From NCBI RefSeq assembly GCF_000772935.1, contig NZ_JPVR01000060.1, forward strand, positions 1-64,000: a stretch of 64,000 nucleotides of DNA. The letters are read 5' to 3'. Positions 55,645 through 64,000 of this stretch are shown here, in pieces. The stretch comes from Lysinibacillus boronitolerans JCM 21713 = 10a = NBRC 103108 (GTDB lineage Bacteria > Bacillota > Bacilli > Bacillales_A > Planococcaceae). The translations under genes and the position numbers were made by a program. The notes under the pieces were generated by a model. That model worked only from the letters and a program-made list of their open reading frames with translations. It did not search any database and was not told the DNA's origin. The number at the start of each line of letters is the position of its first letter. Position 1 is the first letter of the stretch.

Positions 55645-57231
55645 ATGACACAGCAAAATGATTCAACACATGAGCAAGATATGACATTGACCAATCGACA
55701 GGGACATCCCATTACAAACAATCAAAATTTAAGAACAGTTGGTAATCGCGGTCCTGCAACACTTGAAAATTATGATTTTCTAGAGAAGATGAGCCACTTT
55801 GACAGAGAGAGAGTTCCAGAACGGGTTGTGCATGCTCGTGGTGCTGGAGCACATGGGTATTTTGAATCCTATGGTGTTGTTGGCAAAGAACCCATTTCTA
55901 AATATACACGCGCAAAAGTCTTTCAGGAAAAAGGGAAGAAAACGCCTGTCTTTGTGCGCTTTTCAACTGTTATCCATGGTGGTCACTCTCCAGAAACATT
56001 ACGTGATCCCCGTGGTTTTGCAGTAAAGTTTTATACAGAGGATGGCAACTGGGATTTGGTGGGCAATAATTTAAAAATTTTCTTTATCCGCGATGCGCTG
56101 AAATTTCCAGACATGATTCATGCTTTTAAGCCTGATCCCATTACTAATATTCAAAACGTTGAACGTTTCTTTGATTTTTGTGCTAGCTCACCAGAAACCT
56201 TCCATATGGTAACATTCGTGTACTCTCCATGGGGAATTCCTGCAAATTATCGTATGATGCAGGGTTCTGGGGTTAATACGTACAAGTGGGTGAATAGTGA
56301 AGGCAAGGCAGTCCTTGTCAAATATCATTGGGAACCGCTTCAAGGAATTAAAAATTTAACACAAAAAGAAGCAGAAGAAATCCAACAGAAGAATTTCAAT
56401 CATGCTACACAAGATTTATATGATGCCATCGAACGTAAAGACTTTCCTGAATGGGAGCTACATGTTCAAATTATGGAGGATGGTCCACACCCTGAGCTTG
56501 ATTTTGATCCATTGGATGATACAAAGCTTTGGCCTAACGATCAATTCCCATGGTATCCAGTGGGCAAAATGGTATTAAACAAAAACCCTGAAGATTATTT
56601 TGCTGAGGTAGAACAGGCTACTTTCGGCACAGGGGTACTTGTCGATGGTTTAGACTTCTCTGATGATAAAATGTTGCAAGGTCGTACTTTCTCTTATTCA
56701 GATACACAACGCCATCGTGTAGGTGCCAACTACTTACAGCTTCCAATTAATGCACCGAAAAAACGTGTAGCAACCAATCAACATGGCGGGCAGATGATGT
56801 ATAAGCGTGATTTGGCACCTGGCCAAAATCCACATATTAATTATGAGCCATCCATGCTGAATGGATTAAAGGAAGCAACGCAGGCTGGTAAAGAATATAC
56901 ACCATTTGTTGAAGGAAACCTTGTTCGTGAATCGATTGATCGTCAAAGTAATACCAAACAGGCTGGTGAAACTTATCGTAACTTTGAACAGTGGGAGCGC
57001 GATGAACTTCTTGAAAATTTAATACGTGATCTATCGGTCTGTCATGAGGACATTCAAAACGCCATGATTGCTTTAGCAGAAGAAGCCGATGAAGAATATG
57101 GTCGCTTACTGAAGGAAGGTTTGCACAACGCTCAAAAAGACTCCTCGGCATCAAAACCACTTGGCAATATCAATGGTGATCAAGCACCTCAAGATGCAGT
57201 GAAGAAAGGACACGATGCCGAGCCTTATTAA
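55645..57231 (+). CDS. katA: Heme catalase KatA
   Basis: 528 residues, small-subunit monofunctional catalase. Distal His in [15 protein letters not shown] (His63), the conserved Asn in [14 protein letters not shown], and the proximal Tyr in [14 protein letters not shown] ligating heme. Degrades hydrogen peroxide in the cytoplasm and spore. AAGGGG before the ATG. I looked for a PerR box (TTATAATNATTATAA) upstream and found none. Confidence 0.96.
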   Translation: MTQQNDSTHEQDMTLTNRQGHPITNNQNLRTVGNRGPATLENYDFLEKMSHFDRERVPERVVHARGAGAHGYFESYGVVGKEPISKYTRAKVFQEKGKKTPVFVRFSTVIHGGHSPETLRDPRGFAVKFYTEDGNWDLVGNNLKIFFIRDALKFPDMIHAFKPDPITNIQNVERFFDFCASSPETFHMVTFVYSPWGIPANYRMMQGSGVNTYKWVNSEGKAVLVKYHWEPLQGIKNLTQKEAEEIQQKNFNHATQDLYDAIERKDFPEWELHVQIMEDGPHPELDFDPLDDTKLWPNDQFPWYPVGKMVLNKNPEDYFAEVEQATFGTGVLVDGLDFSDDKMLQGRTFSYSDTQRHRVGANYLQLPINAPKKRVATNQHGGQMMYKRDLAPGQNPHINYEPSMLNGLKEATQAGKEYTPFVEGNLVRESIDRQSNTKQAGETYRNFEQWERDELLENLIRDLSVCHEDIQNAMIALAEEADEEYGRLLKEGLHNAQKDSSASKPLGNINGDQAPQDAVKKGHDAEPY

Positions 57232-57249
57232 CGAAGCTAAAAAAGATGA

Positions 57250-57505
57250 TCCAGGGGGCATCCCTGAGCCGCTTCACTCATTTCCGTTCGCTCCAGGGTC
57301 TCACCTGCGACGCTAAATCTCCTAGGAGTGACGCTGGCTCCGCTCCAATCAACCATTCTGCAAAGGTCTTTACTTTTTCATAGATCAAATAGCCCATTAT
57401 CTGTATTTAGACCTCTCGTGGGATATGAGACAGGCGAGCCTCTAAACGGAGCGATAGCGGAGGAAGCAGCTCGGCGCTCACACAGGAAAGCAAGTAGTCT
57501 GCAAT
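57250..57505 (+). repeat. Dispersed intergenic repeat, copy B
   Basis: Shares four ordered blocks with 35569-35927 in the same orientation (see that entry), but lacks its 125-base insertion and carries about 50 bases between blocks 1 and 2 that copy A lacks. It fills most of the gap between katA and the cytidine deaminase gene. No coding potential supported. Confidence 0.75.
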
Positions 57506-57555
57506 TGAAATCCATTTCTACCTTTCAATTGACTGTTTTGTTTTTCAACACTAAG

Positions 57556-57586
57556 AAAAGACATTACATTTTTTGTAATGTCTTTT
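57556..57586. terminator. Terminator of the cytidine deaminase gene
   Basis: Perfect arms AAAAGACATTACA and TGTAATGTCTTTT, three bases past the leftward stop. Confidence 0.85.
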
Positions 57587-57588
57587 GT

Positions 57589-57990
57589 TTATTGTTCATA
57601 AGCCTTATACCAATGATAAGGTTGAATTTCCTTTAATGATTTAAATACCAATTCACCATCTGCATTCGTAATCGCCGCCTTTACATTCTCTCCCCAATAG
57701 AAAAGTCTTTCTTGGCAGACTCCACAGGGTGTCAGCACTACAAATTTAGATGTTTCGTCTTCCCTAGCAACACAAATCGAATGCGTAACCTTTGTATTCA
57801 ATTTATGTGCCTCTAGGATGGCACCTGTTTCCATACATAATTCAGTAGCAGCATTCATGACCTCTGGTGCGACACTTGTTAAAATTTGCCTATCTGCGGT
57901 ATATAAAGCTGCGGCTCCTCCCCATCCAGAGGGGTATCTTTTTTCTGCTAATGCTACCGCTGCTTCATAAAGTTTTCTTTCTATATTCAT
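57589..57990 (-). CDS. Cytidine/nucleoside deaminase family protein
   Basis: 133 residues. Zinc-site motifs ELCMETGAI (C-x-E) and TPCGVCQERL (PCxxC) place it in the cytidine deaminase superfamily. The rest differs from classical B. subtilis Cdd (no FPVGAA start), and it could be a blasticidin-S-deaminase-like or other nucleoside deaminase. Second gene of an operon, 15 bases after an LD-carboxypeptidase-like gene. Confidence 0.78.
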   Translation of the reverse strand: MNIERKLYEAAVALAEKRYPSGWGGAAALYTADRQILTSVAPEVMNAATELCMETGAILEAHKLNTKVTHSICVAREDETSKFVVLTPCGVCQERLFYWGENVKAAITNADGELVFKSLKEIQPYHWYKAYEQ

Positions 57991-58005
57991 CTTACTTACG
58001 TCTTC

Positions 58006-58914
58006 TTATTCCTCATGCACGCCTGGTAATAGCCTCAACATCTTTTCCTGTGCATCTAAAATAGCCTCTGTTCCTAATGGAATGGCAATATTCGTTGTTT
58101 CATGTCCAATTTTAAATCCTGCCACGACTGGAATCCCTAAATCTGCAAAATACTCCTTCATTAACGAATGAAGTGCCGCTTCATCAGATCCTGTCTGTGT
58201 AAATGAACCAATGACGACTCCTGCTAATTGCTCAAGTTTCCTTGCTTGTTTTAAATGCTGAAGCATCGAATCAATAACTGGAATTGTTTCATTTACATCC
58301 TCTATTAATAAAATCCTGCCTTCAGTCCTCACTTCAAATTTGGTACCAAGTGTGCTGACAAGACGATAGAGATTTCCTCCAATTACTTCACCACGTGCGA
58401 TACCTCCAGCAATCGTTGTTAACGGAGAAATCGCCTCTGTATACTGAATTTCCATCGGAGAGAATAGCTGTAAAAACATTTTCTTTGATAAATCATCCAT
58501 CTTATTAGCTGACATAAGCATTGGCCCATGAAATGTTACCATATTGGCATATTCATTAATCGCACAATGTAAATATGTAACATCAGAAAAGCCCCAGAAA
58601 ATTTTAGGATTTTCTTCTATTAAGGCATAATCAATTTTTTCAGCTAATCTGGCAGAGCCATAGCCTCCCTTTACACAAAAAATGGCTTTGACTTCTGGGT
58701 TTTTTACCATCTCATGAAAATCAGCTAATCTGATTTCATCACTCCCTGCTAAATATTCATGTTTTGCATGAATCGTTTCACCCACAATATAGCGAAGTCC
58801 CAATTCGTCTAAAAAGGCTACTGCTTCTCCTAGTTTTTCAGGCTCAACAAGACTTGAAAGCGCAACAACACCAACTAAATCTCCCTCTTGTAAACATGGT
58901 ACGGTACTTTTCAC
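58006..58914 (-). CDS. S66-family peptidase (LD-carboxypeptidase/MccF-like)
   Basis: 302 residues. The S66 Ser-Glu-His triad can be assigned to WGFSDVTYLH, LLIEDVNE and FKIGHETTN; KGGYGSARL is a further signature. LdcA members trim murein tetrapeptides, MccF members cleave microcin C-type conjugates. GTG start with AGGAGG seven bases upstream. No other murein-recycling gene except nagB, 2 kb away and separately transcribed. Confidence 0.88.
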   Translation of the reverse strand: MKSTVPCLQEGDLVGVVALSSLVEPEKLGEAVAFLDELGLRYIVGETIHAKHEYLAGSDEIRLADFHEMVKNPEVKAIFCVKGGYGSARLAEKIDYALIEENPKIFWGFSDVTYLHCAINEYANMVTFHGPMLMSANKMDDLSKKMFLQLFSPMEIQYTEAISPLTTIAGGIARGEVIGGNLYRLVSTLGTKFEVRTEGRILLIEDVNETIPVIDSMLQHLKQARKLEQLAGVVIGSFTQTGSDEAALHSLMKEYFADLGIPVVAGFKIGHETTNIAIPLGTEAILDAQEKMLRLLPGVHEE

Positions 58915-59035
58915 AGTTATTCCTCCTCTTGTTTTCCTTATTTTAGCATAGCAAAACTTTAGAGGCATTGATTATTACTATGCTAGATGCCTATAATTAA
59001 CCTTAATATTCGAACAATAAAGGAGTTATCGCATC

Positions 59036-59935
59036 ATGAAAATTCCACCATTTATATTATTAGTACTGGCAACTCTTTTATGGGGTGGTAATTTTGTTAT
59101 TGGACGTGCCGTTAGTGGAGCTATCCCTCCCCTAACACTGGCCTTTTTACGCTGGTGTGTCGCATTTATTATCTTTTTTCCCATTGCATTCCGCCAATTA
59201 AAGCGCGAATGGCCGATACTAAAAAATCATTGGTTCATTGTTATCATTCTATCGTTAACAGGTGTTACAGCATTTAACACACTTGTTTACATTGGATTGC
59301 ATTACACAACATCCATTAATGCATCGTTGATGAACTCTTCTACGCCCATAATGATTTACATACTTTCCTTTATTTTTTTAAAGGAAAAACTATCAAAATA
59401 TCAGTTAATAGGGACTGTTCTATCACTGAGTGGAGTTGCCTTTATTATAATGGGTGGCTCTTTTACAAGGATTGTCAATTTTACTTTCAACAAAGGGGAC
59501 TTAATTGTAATCGCAGCGGTATTTTGTTGGAGCGTGTATTCATTGCTCATTAAACTGTATGCAACTCGATTACCAGGGCAGTCTACCTTTCTAGTGACGA
59601 TTGGAATTGGAGCTACTGTGTTATTCCCTTTTTCTCTCTATGAAACACTGTCTAGTACAACAGCAATTCATTGGGAATGGGCAACCATTGCTGCTATTTT
59701 ATATGTTGGTATTTTTGCCTCTATCATTGCTTTTCTCTGCTGGAACAGTGGTGTTATACAGCTTGGAGCGAACAAGGCAAGTATTTATTTAAATTTCATT
59801 CCTGTTTTCTCCTCCATTTTTGCCGTCCTTTTTCTTGATGAGAAATTGCATTCATTTCAGCTTATAGGTGGACTAGCGGTTGTTGCAGGAGTTATTCTAT
59901 CAGGAAAAACAAATAAGCAAAGACTTCAATCCTAA
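59036..59935 (+). CDS. EamA-family (DMT) transporter
   Basis: 299 residues, ten transmembrane helices in two EamA repeats (about 5-135 and 150-290). LLWGGNFVIGRAV at the N-terminus is typical. Exporter of metabolites or drugs; substrate unknown. AAAGGAG before the ATG. Monocistronic. Confidence 0.88.
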   Translation: MKIPPFILLVLATLLWGGNFVIGRAVSGAIPPLTLAFLRWCVAFIIFFPIAFRQLKREWPILKNHWFIVIILSLTGVTAFNTLVYIGLHYTTSINASLMNSSTPIMIYILSFIFLKEKLSKYQLIGTVLSLSGVAFIIMGGSFTRIVNFTFNKGDLIVIAAVFCWSVYSLLIKLYATRLPGQSTFLVTIGIGATVLFPFSLYETLSSTTAIHWEWATIAAILYVGIFASIIAFLCWNSGVIQLGANKASIYLNFIPVFSSIFAVLFLDEKLHSFQLIGGLAVVAGVILSGKTNKQRLQS

Positions 59936-59955
59936 GAAGTCTTCGCGTATTTTTC

Positions 59956-60669
59956 CTAATTCGTACCGCCATAAATTATTGTAACATTAGGATGGTTTAA
60001 TAATTGGCTAGCTGGAAATTCTTCTGTAATATGACCACTTTTCAATTTTTCAATCGCTGGGAGTTTTTTTTCACCAAAGGCAATGAGGATGATTTCCTTT
60101 GCCTTCATTATGGATTGAATGCCCATTGTAATCGCATGTGTTGGTACTTCAGATGGATCATCAAAGTAAATAGCATTTTCTGTTCTTGTGGACTCTGTTA
60201 ACTCCACGATATTCGTCTTGGAATCAAACGATGTGCCTGGTTCATTAAAAGCGATGTGTCCATTTACACCAATGCCAAGAAGCTGTAAATCAATGCCTCC
60301 TGCTTCTTCAATGCGCTTATCATATGCAGCACATTCTTCTGCTAAATTGGCTGCCTTCCCATTTGGCAAATGGATATTTTCCGGCTGTATATCCACAAAA
60401 TTAAATAAATTCTCATGCATAAATGTAAAGTAGCTTGCTGGACTTGTTTGCTCAAGACCTACATACTCATCCAAGTTAAAGGTTTGTACTTTTTTAAAAG
60501 ATAAATGGCCAGCCTGATGTCGAGCCACTAATTTCTTATACATACCTACAGGTGATCCACCAGTTGCTAAACCTAAAACACTATCAGGTTTCTCTTGTAT
60601 TTGTTTGGAGAAAATAGTAGCTGCCACTTCACTAAGTTCCTCGTATGTATTCACTTCTATCCATTTCAT
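59956..60669 (-). CDS. nagB: Glucosamine-6-phosphate deaminase NagB
   Basis: 237 residues. LGLATGGSPVGMYKKLV, FNLDEYVGL and GIGVNGHIAFNEPG are family motifs; the last two hold the catalytic Asp and His. Converts glucosamine-6-P to fructose-6-P and ammonia. No nagA or nagR beside it, and I see no clear NagR (dre) operator in the 186-base upstream gap. Confidence 0.94.
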   Translation of the reverse strand: MKWIEVNTYEELSEVAATIFSKQIQEKPDSVLGLATGGSPVGMYKKLVARHQAGHLSFKKVQTFNLDEYVGLEQTSPASYFTFMHENLFNFVDIQPENIHLPNGKAANLAEECAAYDKRIEEAGGIDLQLLGIGVNGHIAFNEPGTSFDSKTNIVELTESTRTENAIYFDDPSEVPTHAITMGIQSIMKAKEIILIAFGEKKLPAIEKLKSGHITEEFPASQLLNHPNVTIIYGGTN

Positions 60670-60855
60670 TCTTTATACGATACCTACCTTACTATCAATA
60701 TTATTAACTAATATGTATAATATTTCACTTTATAGTAGCTAATATATTAATCTTACTAGTTATTTATCTATTTTTCTATCATTTCCTACTTCATTTTATG
60801 CGTGTAATCCTAGACTATTTCGGTTATGTTATTAATAAGGAAGTGAGGCGATTGT

Positions 60856-61602
60856 ATGAATGAACAGATTCAGCACTATTTACAGCATATTCAATTTCAA
60901 GGAACGTTAGAGCCATCTATACAGCTACTTGGACAATTACAAACTAAACATCTATTAAACATTCCCTATGAAAATTTAGATGTTGCCTTGAACCGTGGGA
61001 TCTCCTTCGCTATTCCTGATTTATTTCAAAAAATAATTATTGATAAACGTGGTGGCAATTGTTTTGAACTAAATATCTTATTCAGCTGGCTCTTACGGGA
61101 GCTTGGCTTTTCTGTCACCAATCGCTATGCTCAGTTTTGGCGCAACATAACGGAAAATACTCCTCCAGAGGAAATCCCCATGCATCAATTATTGTTAGTG
61201 AATGATGGGGGTCAATTCTATATCTCGGATGTAGGTGTCGGTGCCTTAGCGCCCTGTAAACCAGTGCCACTAATTGCTGGCCATCAACATCGTGAAGGTA
61301 AAGAATTATATAAAATAGATTATGATGAAGCGAATGGTTGGATGCTGTTGGAACAAGCTAAACATAGTTGGCGATTGCTTTATAGTTTTCACGATAATGC
61401 CAATGATGCAAAATTTGCACCGCGACTTTCCAAGCAAATAAATAAAATTGCTATGATTCGAACCACTCGTGGTCGTCATACCATGATGAACAACGAATTT
61501 AGAATTTATGAAGGTCAATCCTTAACTACCTATACAACAAACACTGAGAAGGAATGGCTGCAAGCTCTACAGCGTTTTTTTCATATCTCATTACAACAAT
61601 AA
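60856..61602 (+). CDS. Arylamine N-acetyltransferase
   Basis: 248 residues. The Cys-His-Asp triad: RGGNCFELN, MHQLLLV and YISDVGVG. Transfers acetyl groups from acetyl-CoA to arylamines or hydrazines; bacterial members can detoxify aromatic amines. Single gene, ending at a terminator. Confidence 0.9.
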   Translation: MNEQIQHYLQHIQFQGTLEPSIQLLGQLQTKHLLNIPYENLDVALNRGISFAIPDLFQKIIIDKRGGNCFELNILFSWLLRELGFSVTNRYAQFWRNITENTPPEEIPMHQLLLVNDGGQFYISDVGVGALAPCKPVPLIAGHQHREGKELYKIDYDEANGWMLLEQAKHSWRLLYSFHDNANDAKFAPRLSKQINKIAMIRTTRGRHTMMNNEFRIYEGQSLTTYTTNTEKEWLQALQRFFHISLQQ

Positions 61603-61640
61603 AGGAAAGCAAGTCCATCGGTGGCTTGCTTTCCTTTTCA
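61601..61640. terminator. Bidirectional terminator
   Basis: Arms AAAGGAAAGCAAG and CTTGCTTTCCTTT around a 12-base loop, between convergent genes. Confidence 0.88.
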
Positions 61641-61642
61641 GA

Positions 61643-62728
61643 TTATTTCATTGTCCGATTGAGCAATTCAAACACAACTATGTCATTGTGTAGCTCTTTG
61701 ACTAATCCTATATCATCTACAAAATAATAAGTTTTCACCACATCACTAAATTCTGACCTTTTCTCTACTATAACCACGCCCGTATATTGCACTTCACCAG
61801 CTTGTACTGTGCCATCAGTAGATTTTACAGTTACTCGTTCCCCGGCAGAAATCCCTGGATCATCTTCATGTAAAACAACACCTATTCTAAGTGGCAGTTC
61901 TATATATAAATCATAATGTGTGTTAGCTTCACTAGCAACGGCTTGACCGTATGCTCGATCATGACCATATAAAAGCTCATCAGAAATAGTTTGTCCTGTA
62001 GTTACATTTTTGACTGTCCATACATCATTTTTACCGTCGTGTTGCTGATATTGATAGTTTAAAGTATAACGCTTATTGTCACTTAAAGAATAATAGGCAT
62101 ACGTATATTCAAATGCGGGGTCCTTTAGCAAGTTAGGCTTTGATAGCGTCATTGCTCTTGCTAAAAACGCTGAGAAATGGGCGCGTGTAACAGGGTCATT
62201 AGGTTTAAACGAACCATTCTCATAGCCCCTTACTAAATGATTATGGGCCAGAGTTAAAATTTCTTTATAACCCGGTGTCTGCTTACTCACATCTGTAAAA
62301 TAATAAGGATCTGAACCTTTTAATTGAAAGGCCCTACTTAGCACAATCGCCATTTCCCCCCTTGTAAGCGGTGCATCTGGTTGAAATTTATGGGCTGTAT
62401 CAAATATACCTTTATTTTGCACAGCCGCAATTTCTTTATAAAATTTATGGGTGGTTGTTACATCTTGATAGTTTGGATTTTGTACATGGATCGTGTTTAA
62501 TCCTAAAGCACGTGTTAGCATTACAGCTACCTGTGCTTTCGTAATATAATCATTCGGCTTGAACAAGTTATTCGAATACCCTTTCGCAATATCCTGTTCT
62601 ACTAAATAATGAATTTCTGTAGTCAATGTATCATCCGTTAGATCGATAAAGTTGGCTGCCTGCACTTCCTTTGGTAAAATACCAATCGTTATCAGGATCA
62701 AACATACTAGCTTCAATATGTTCTTCAT
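61643..62728 (-). CDS. S-layer homology (SLH) domain protein
   Basis: 361 residues. Signal peptide of about 24 residues ending VQA, then three SLH domains (about 25-75, 85-140, 145-200) with the ITKAQ, LTRGE and VTRAH turn motifs, which bind pyruvylated wall polymer. The C-terminal 150 residues are beta-rich with no recognised domain. A wall-anchored surface protein; common in Lysinibacillus-type envelopes. AGGAGGG precedes the ATG at 62728. Confidence 0.9.
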   Translation of the reverse strand: MKNILKLVCLILITIGILPKEVQAANFIDLTDDTLTTEIHYLVEQDIAKGYSNNLFKPNDYITKAQVAVMLTRALGLNTIHVQNPNYQDVTTTHKFYKEIAAVQNKGIFDTAHKFQPDAPLTRGEMAIVLSRAFQLKGSDPYYFTDVSKQTPGYKEILTLAHNHLVRGYENGSFKPNDPVTRAHFSAFLARAMTLSKPNLLKDPAFEYTYAYYSLSDNKRYTLNYQYQQHDGKNDVWTVKNVTTGQTISDELLYGHDRAYGQAVASEANTHYDLYIELPLRIGVVLHEDDPGISAGERVTVKSTDGTVQAGEVQYTGVVIVEKRSEFSDVVKTYYFVDDIGLVKELHNDIVVFELLNRTMK

Positions 62729-62785
62729 ATTATCCCTCCTCCTTCGATTCTTTACCCATAAAGGCGTATTCATATGCTTAAAATG

Positions 62786-62813
62786 AAAAAAGCCTCTATT
62801 AAAAGAGACTTTA
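62786..62813 (-). terminator. Hairpin after the VOC gene
   Basis: Imperfect arms AAAGCCTCT and AGAGACTTT; minus-strand T-run at its end. Confidence 0.6.
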
Positions 62814-63170
62814 TTCGTTATTTTTATATTGAATTAATCCAATCCCTATTCCAGTCGGATCGACCAAATAAGCAAGATAGAAATCATCAAACGCCATTTT
62901 GTCACGCAAAATAGTAGCACCGTTGTGTTTTGCCTGTGCAATGACTTCGTCAATTGCATCGACTTCAATTTGAATTCTTGTACCATGTGGAAAATCGCTT
63001 GGTCCTTTACCAATGCCACCATTTATTCCAGCTTTGTCTTCATTTCCAGTCATAACTGCCCAATAATCCCAATTTGGAGCTGCCACCTCCCAGCCAAACA
63101 CTTTACTATAAAAAGCTGCCGCTTTCTCCGGTTCCTGACTATTTAATTCAAAGCCAATCACTCTTCCCAT
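62811..63170 (-). CDS. VOC-family (glyoxalase-like) protein
   Basis: 119 residues, a single VOC module: GFELNSQEPEKAAAFYSKVFGWEV opening and YLVDPTGIGIGLIQ closing. The closing motif lacks the usual metal Glu, so catalysis is uncertain. Related to small proteins near glyoxalase/bleomycin-resistance families. GGAGG before the ATG. Confidence 0.8.
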   Translation of the reverse strand: MGRVIGFELNSQEPEKAAAFYSKVFGWEVAAPNWDYWAVMTGNEDKAGINGGIGKGPSDFPHGTRIQIEVDAIDEVIAQAKHNGATILRDKMAFDDFYLAYLVDPTGIGIGLIQYKNNE

Positions 63171-63316
63171 CCATATGCCTCCTCTTTATTTTTAGCATAA
63201 CAAATAATTCAACAATTAATTGGAATTCCCTTCCTAAAGGCTTTAGAAATTTGACAATATTCCGAATAAAAAATTTATGTATTTAATTAGTTAGAAAATT
63301 ATGTATAATTAAATTA

Positions 63317-63328
63317 GAACGACTGTTC
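63317..63328. promoter_or_regulatory. Possible operator of the TetR-family gene
   Basis: GAAC-GACT-GTTC, a short palindrome 8 bases after a TATAAT (63304-63309) and 23 bases before the start codon; suits autorepression. Confidence 0.4.
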
Positions 63329-63350
63329 AAATTATTAAAGGAGTACAACA

Positions 63351-63947
63351 TTGAGTAAAAGACGCTATGACAGTGATAAGGCAAAGATTGAAATTATCAA
63401 ACACGCCATCCAATTATTTTCTCAACATGGCTATAATCAGACATCTGTTGGTGATATTGCGAAAGCCTCTGGTTATAGTAAAGGACATATTTATTATCAT
63501 TTCGAAAATAAAGAAAAGTTATTTGTGCTTTTGGCGCAGCAATCGATGAAAAATTGGCATGACAAATGGTTGCAACAAGAATCTTCATACACCACATCAA
63601 CAGATAAATTGTATGGTATGGCCATGCATGTCCTCTATGAGTATCAAACACCTTTACTAAAGTCAGGTCAGGAACTGGCATCTAATCCAAAATCAAGTCC
63701 TGATTCTATACAACAGTTATTTAATTTAGCTATTACGCCAATGAATGCTTATCGAGCAATTCTTCAAGAGGGCATCGACAAAAACGAATTTATTAATGGC
63801 AATGTTGATACATGGACCATCTTACTTGGTACATGGCTAGGTGGATTATGTCAGCTCACCAATACTCAAAATTTAAAATCATTAGAACCACTCTTTCAAC
63901 AGGCAATAACGATTTTCTTAAAAGAAATTAAAAAAGGTGGGATTTAA
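63351..63947 (+). CDS. TetR/AcrR-family regulator
   Basis: 198 residues, TTG start after AAAGGAG. N-terminal helix-turn-helix (about 10-56: IKHAIQLFSQHGYNQTSVGDIAKASGYSKGHIYYHFENKEKLF) and a ligand-binding helical C-terminus. The stop abuts the next ATG, so it is co-transcribed with the GDSL hydrolase gene, perhaps controlling it. Confidence 0.88.
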   Translation: MSKRRYDSDKAKIEIIKHAIQLFSQHGYNQTSVGDIAKASGYSKGHIYYHFENKEKLFVLLAQQSMKNWHDKWLQQESSYTTSTDKLYGMAMHVLYEYQTPLLKSGQELASNPKSSPDSIQQLFNLAITPMNAYRAILQEGIDKNEFINGNVDTWTILLGTWLGGLCQLTNTQNLKSLEPLFQQAITIFLKEIKKGGI

Positions 63948-64000
63948 ATGAAAGTAGGTTTAATAGGTGATAGCTTAACAGAAGGTCGTCCAGGCGTTTC
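63948..64000 (+). CDS. GDSL-family hydrolase, N-terminal fragment (3' truncated)
   Basis: Only 17 residues are in the window: MKVGLIGDSLTEGRPGV. GDSLTEG is the nucleophile block of SGNH/GDSL esterases. AAAAAGGTGGG lies before the ATG. The rest continues past the right edge. Confidence 0.75.
   Translation, partial: MKVGLIGDSLTEGRPGV

Noticed and set aside
57328-57636. 102-codon frame in the gap after katA
   Set aside because: It covers the dispersed repeat copy and runs antisense into the deaminase gene; not kept in repeat copy A.

Overview
The window is low-GC, protein-dense chromosomal DNA from a spore-forming member of the Bacillales, most like Lysinibacillus or a close Planococcaceae relative (inferred from protein families and gene order; no database search was possible). 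Much of it follows Bacillus subtilis gene order: hemE-hemH-hemY, hmoB, ecsAB, hit, trpP, yhaH, scoC, prsA, yhaM-yhaN-yhaO, yhzD and yhaR; further on yheA-yheB with yheE, then the yhcY/yhcZ two-component pair beside bdbC. I see no phage, plasmid, insertion sequence, CRISPR array, rRNA or tRNA.

Layout. 1-1055: 3' end of a collagen-like surface protein. 1188-8003: heme synthesis (leftward) with a divergent heme-degrading monooxygenase, the EcsAB transporter and Hit. 8152-12411: tryptophan transporter under an apparent TRAP site, ScoC, small membrane proteins and the PrsA foldase. 12473-20260: a chemoreceptor, the YhaMNO nuclease cluster, and an enoyl-CoA hydratase. 20400-25623: TrhO, a flavin dehydrogenase, and serA behind a serine T-box. 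25730-29527: an ECF sigma factor with a membrane partner, a HAD phosphatase, and a lipoprotein metallo-beta-lactamase with its DUF3006 partner. 29597-33346: a glycerate utilisation module (permease, kinase, divergent CdaR-type regulator) with cre-like sites. 33369-43135: HemZ, stress and envelope proteins, YheABE, a CNNM-type Mg transporter with a putative leader peptide, and a cation efflux protein. 43180-46587: a WYL regulator with a zinc-ribbon/GyrI protein, facing an atypical receiver-BTAD regulator across a 556-bp gap that holds four 11-bp tandem repeats. 46636-54074: a cysteine-bearing GAF kinase with its regulator, BdbC, an RluA enzyme, an aldo-keto reductase, TrmL and QueG. 54134-64000: a B3/B4-domain protein paired with a DIP1984-like protein, catalase, cytidine deaminase, an LD-carboxypeptidase-like protein, NagB, arylamine N-acetyltransferase, an SLH-domain protein, and a TetR regulator followed by a truncated GDSL hydrolase.

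The least ordinary signals are the phased 11-bp repeats together with the receiver-BTAD protein that lacks a phospho-acceptor Asp, the TRAP-like (U/G)AG array before trpP, a putative 23-residue leader peptide before the CNNM transporter, two copies of a dispersed intergenic repeat (35.6 and 57.3 kb), and several proteins under 60 residues. Intrinsic terminators are abundant and many serve convergent genes on both strands.
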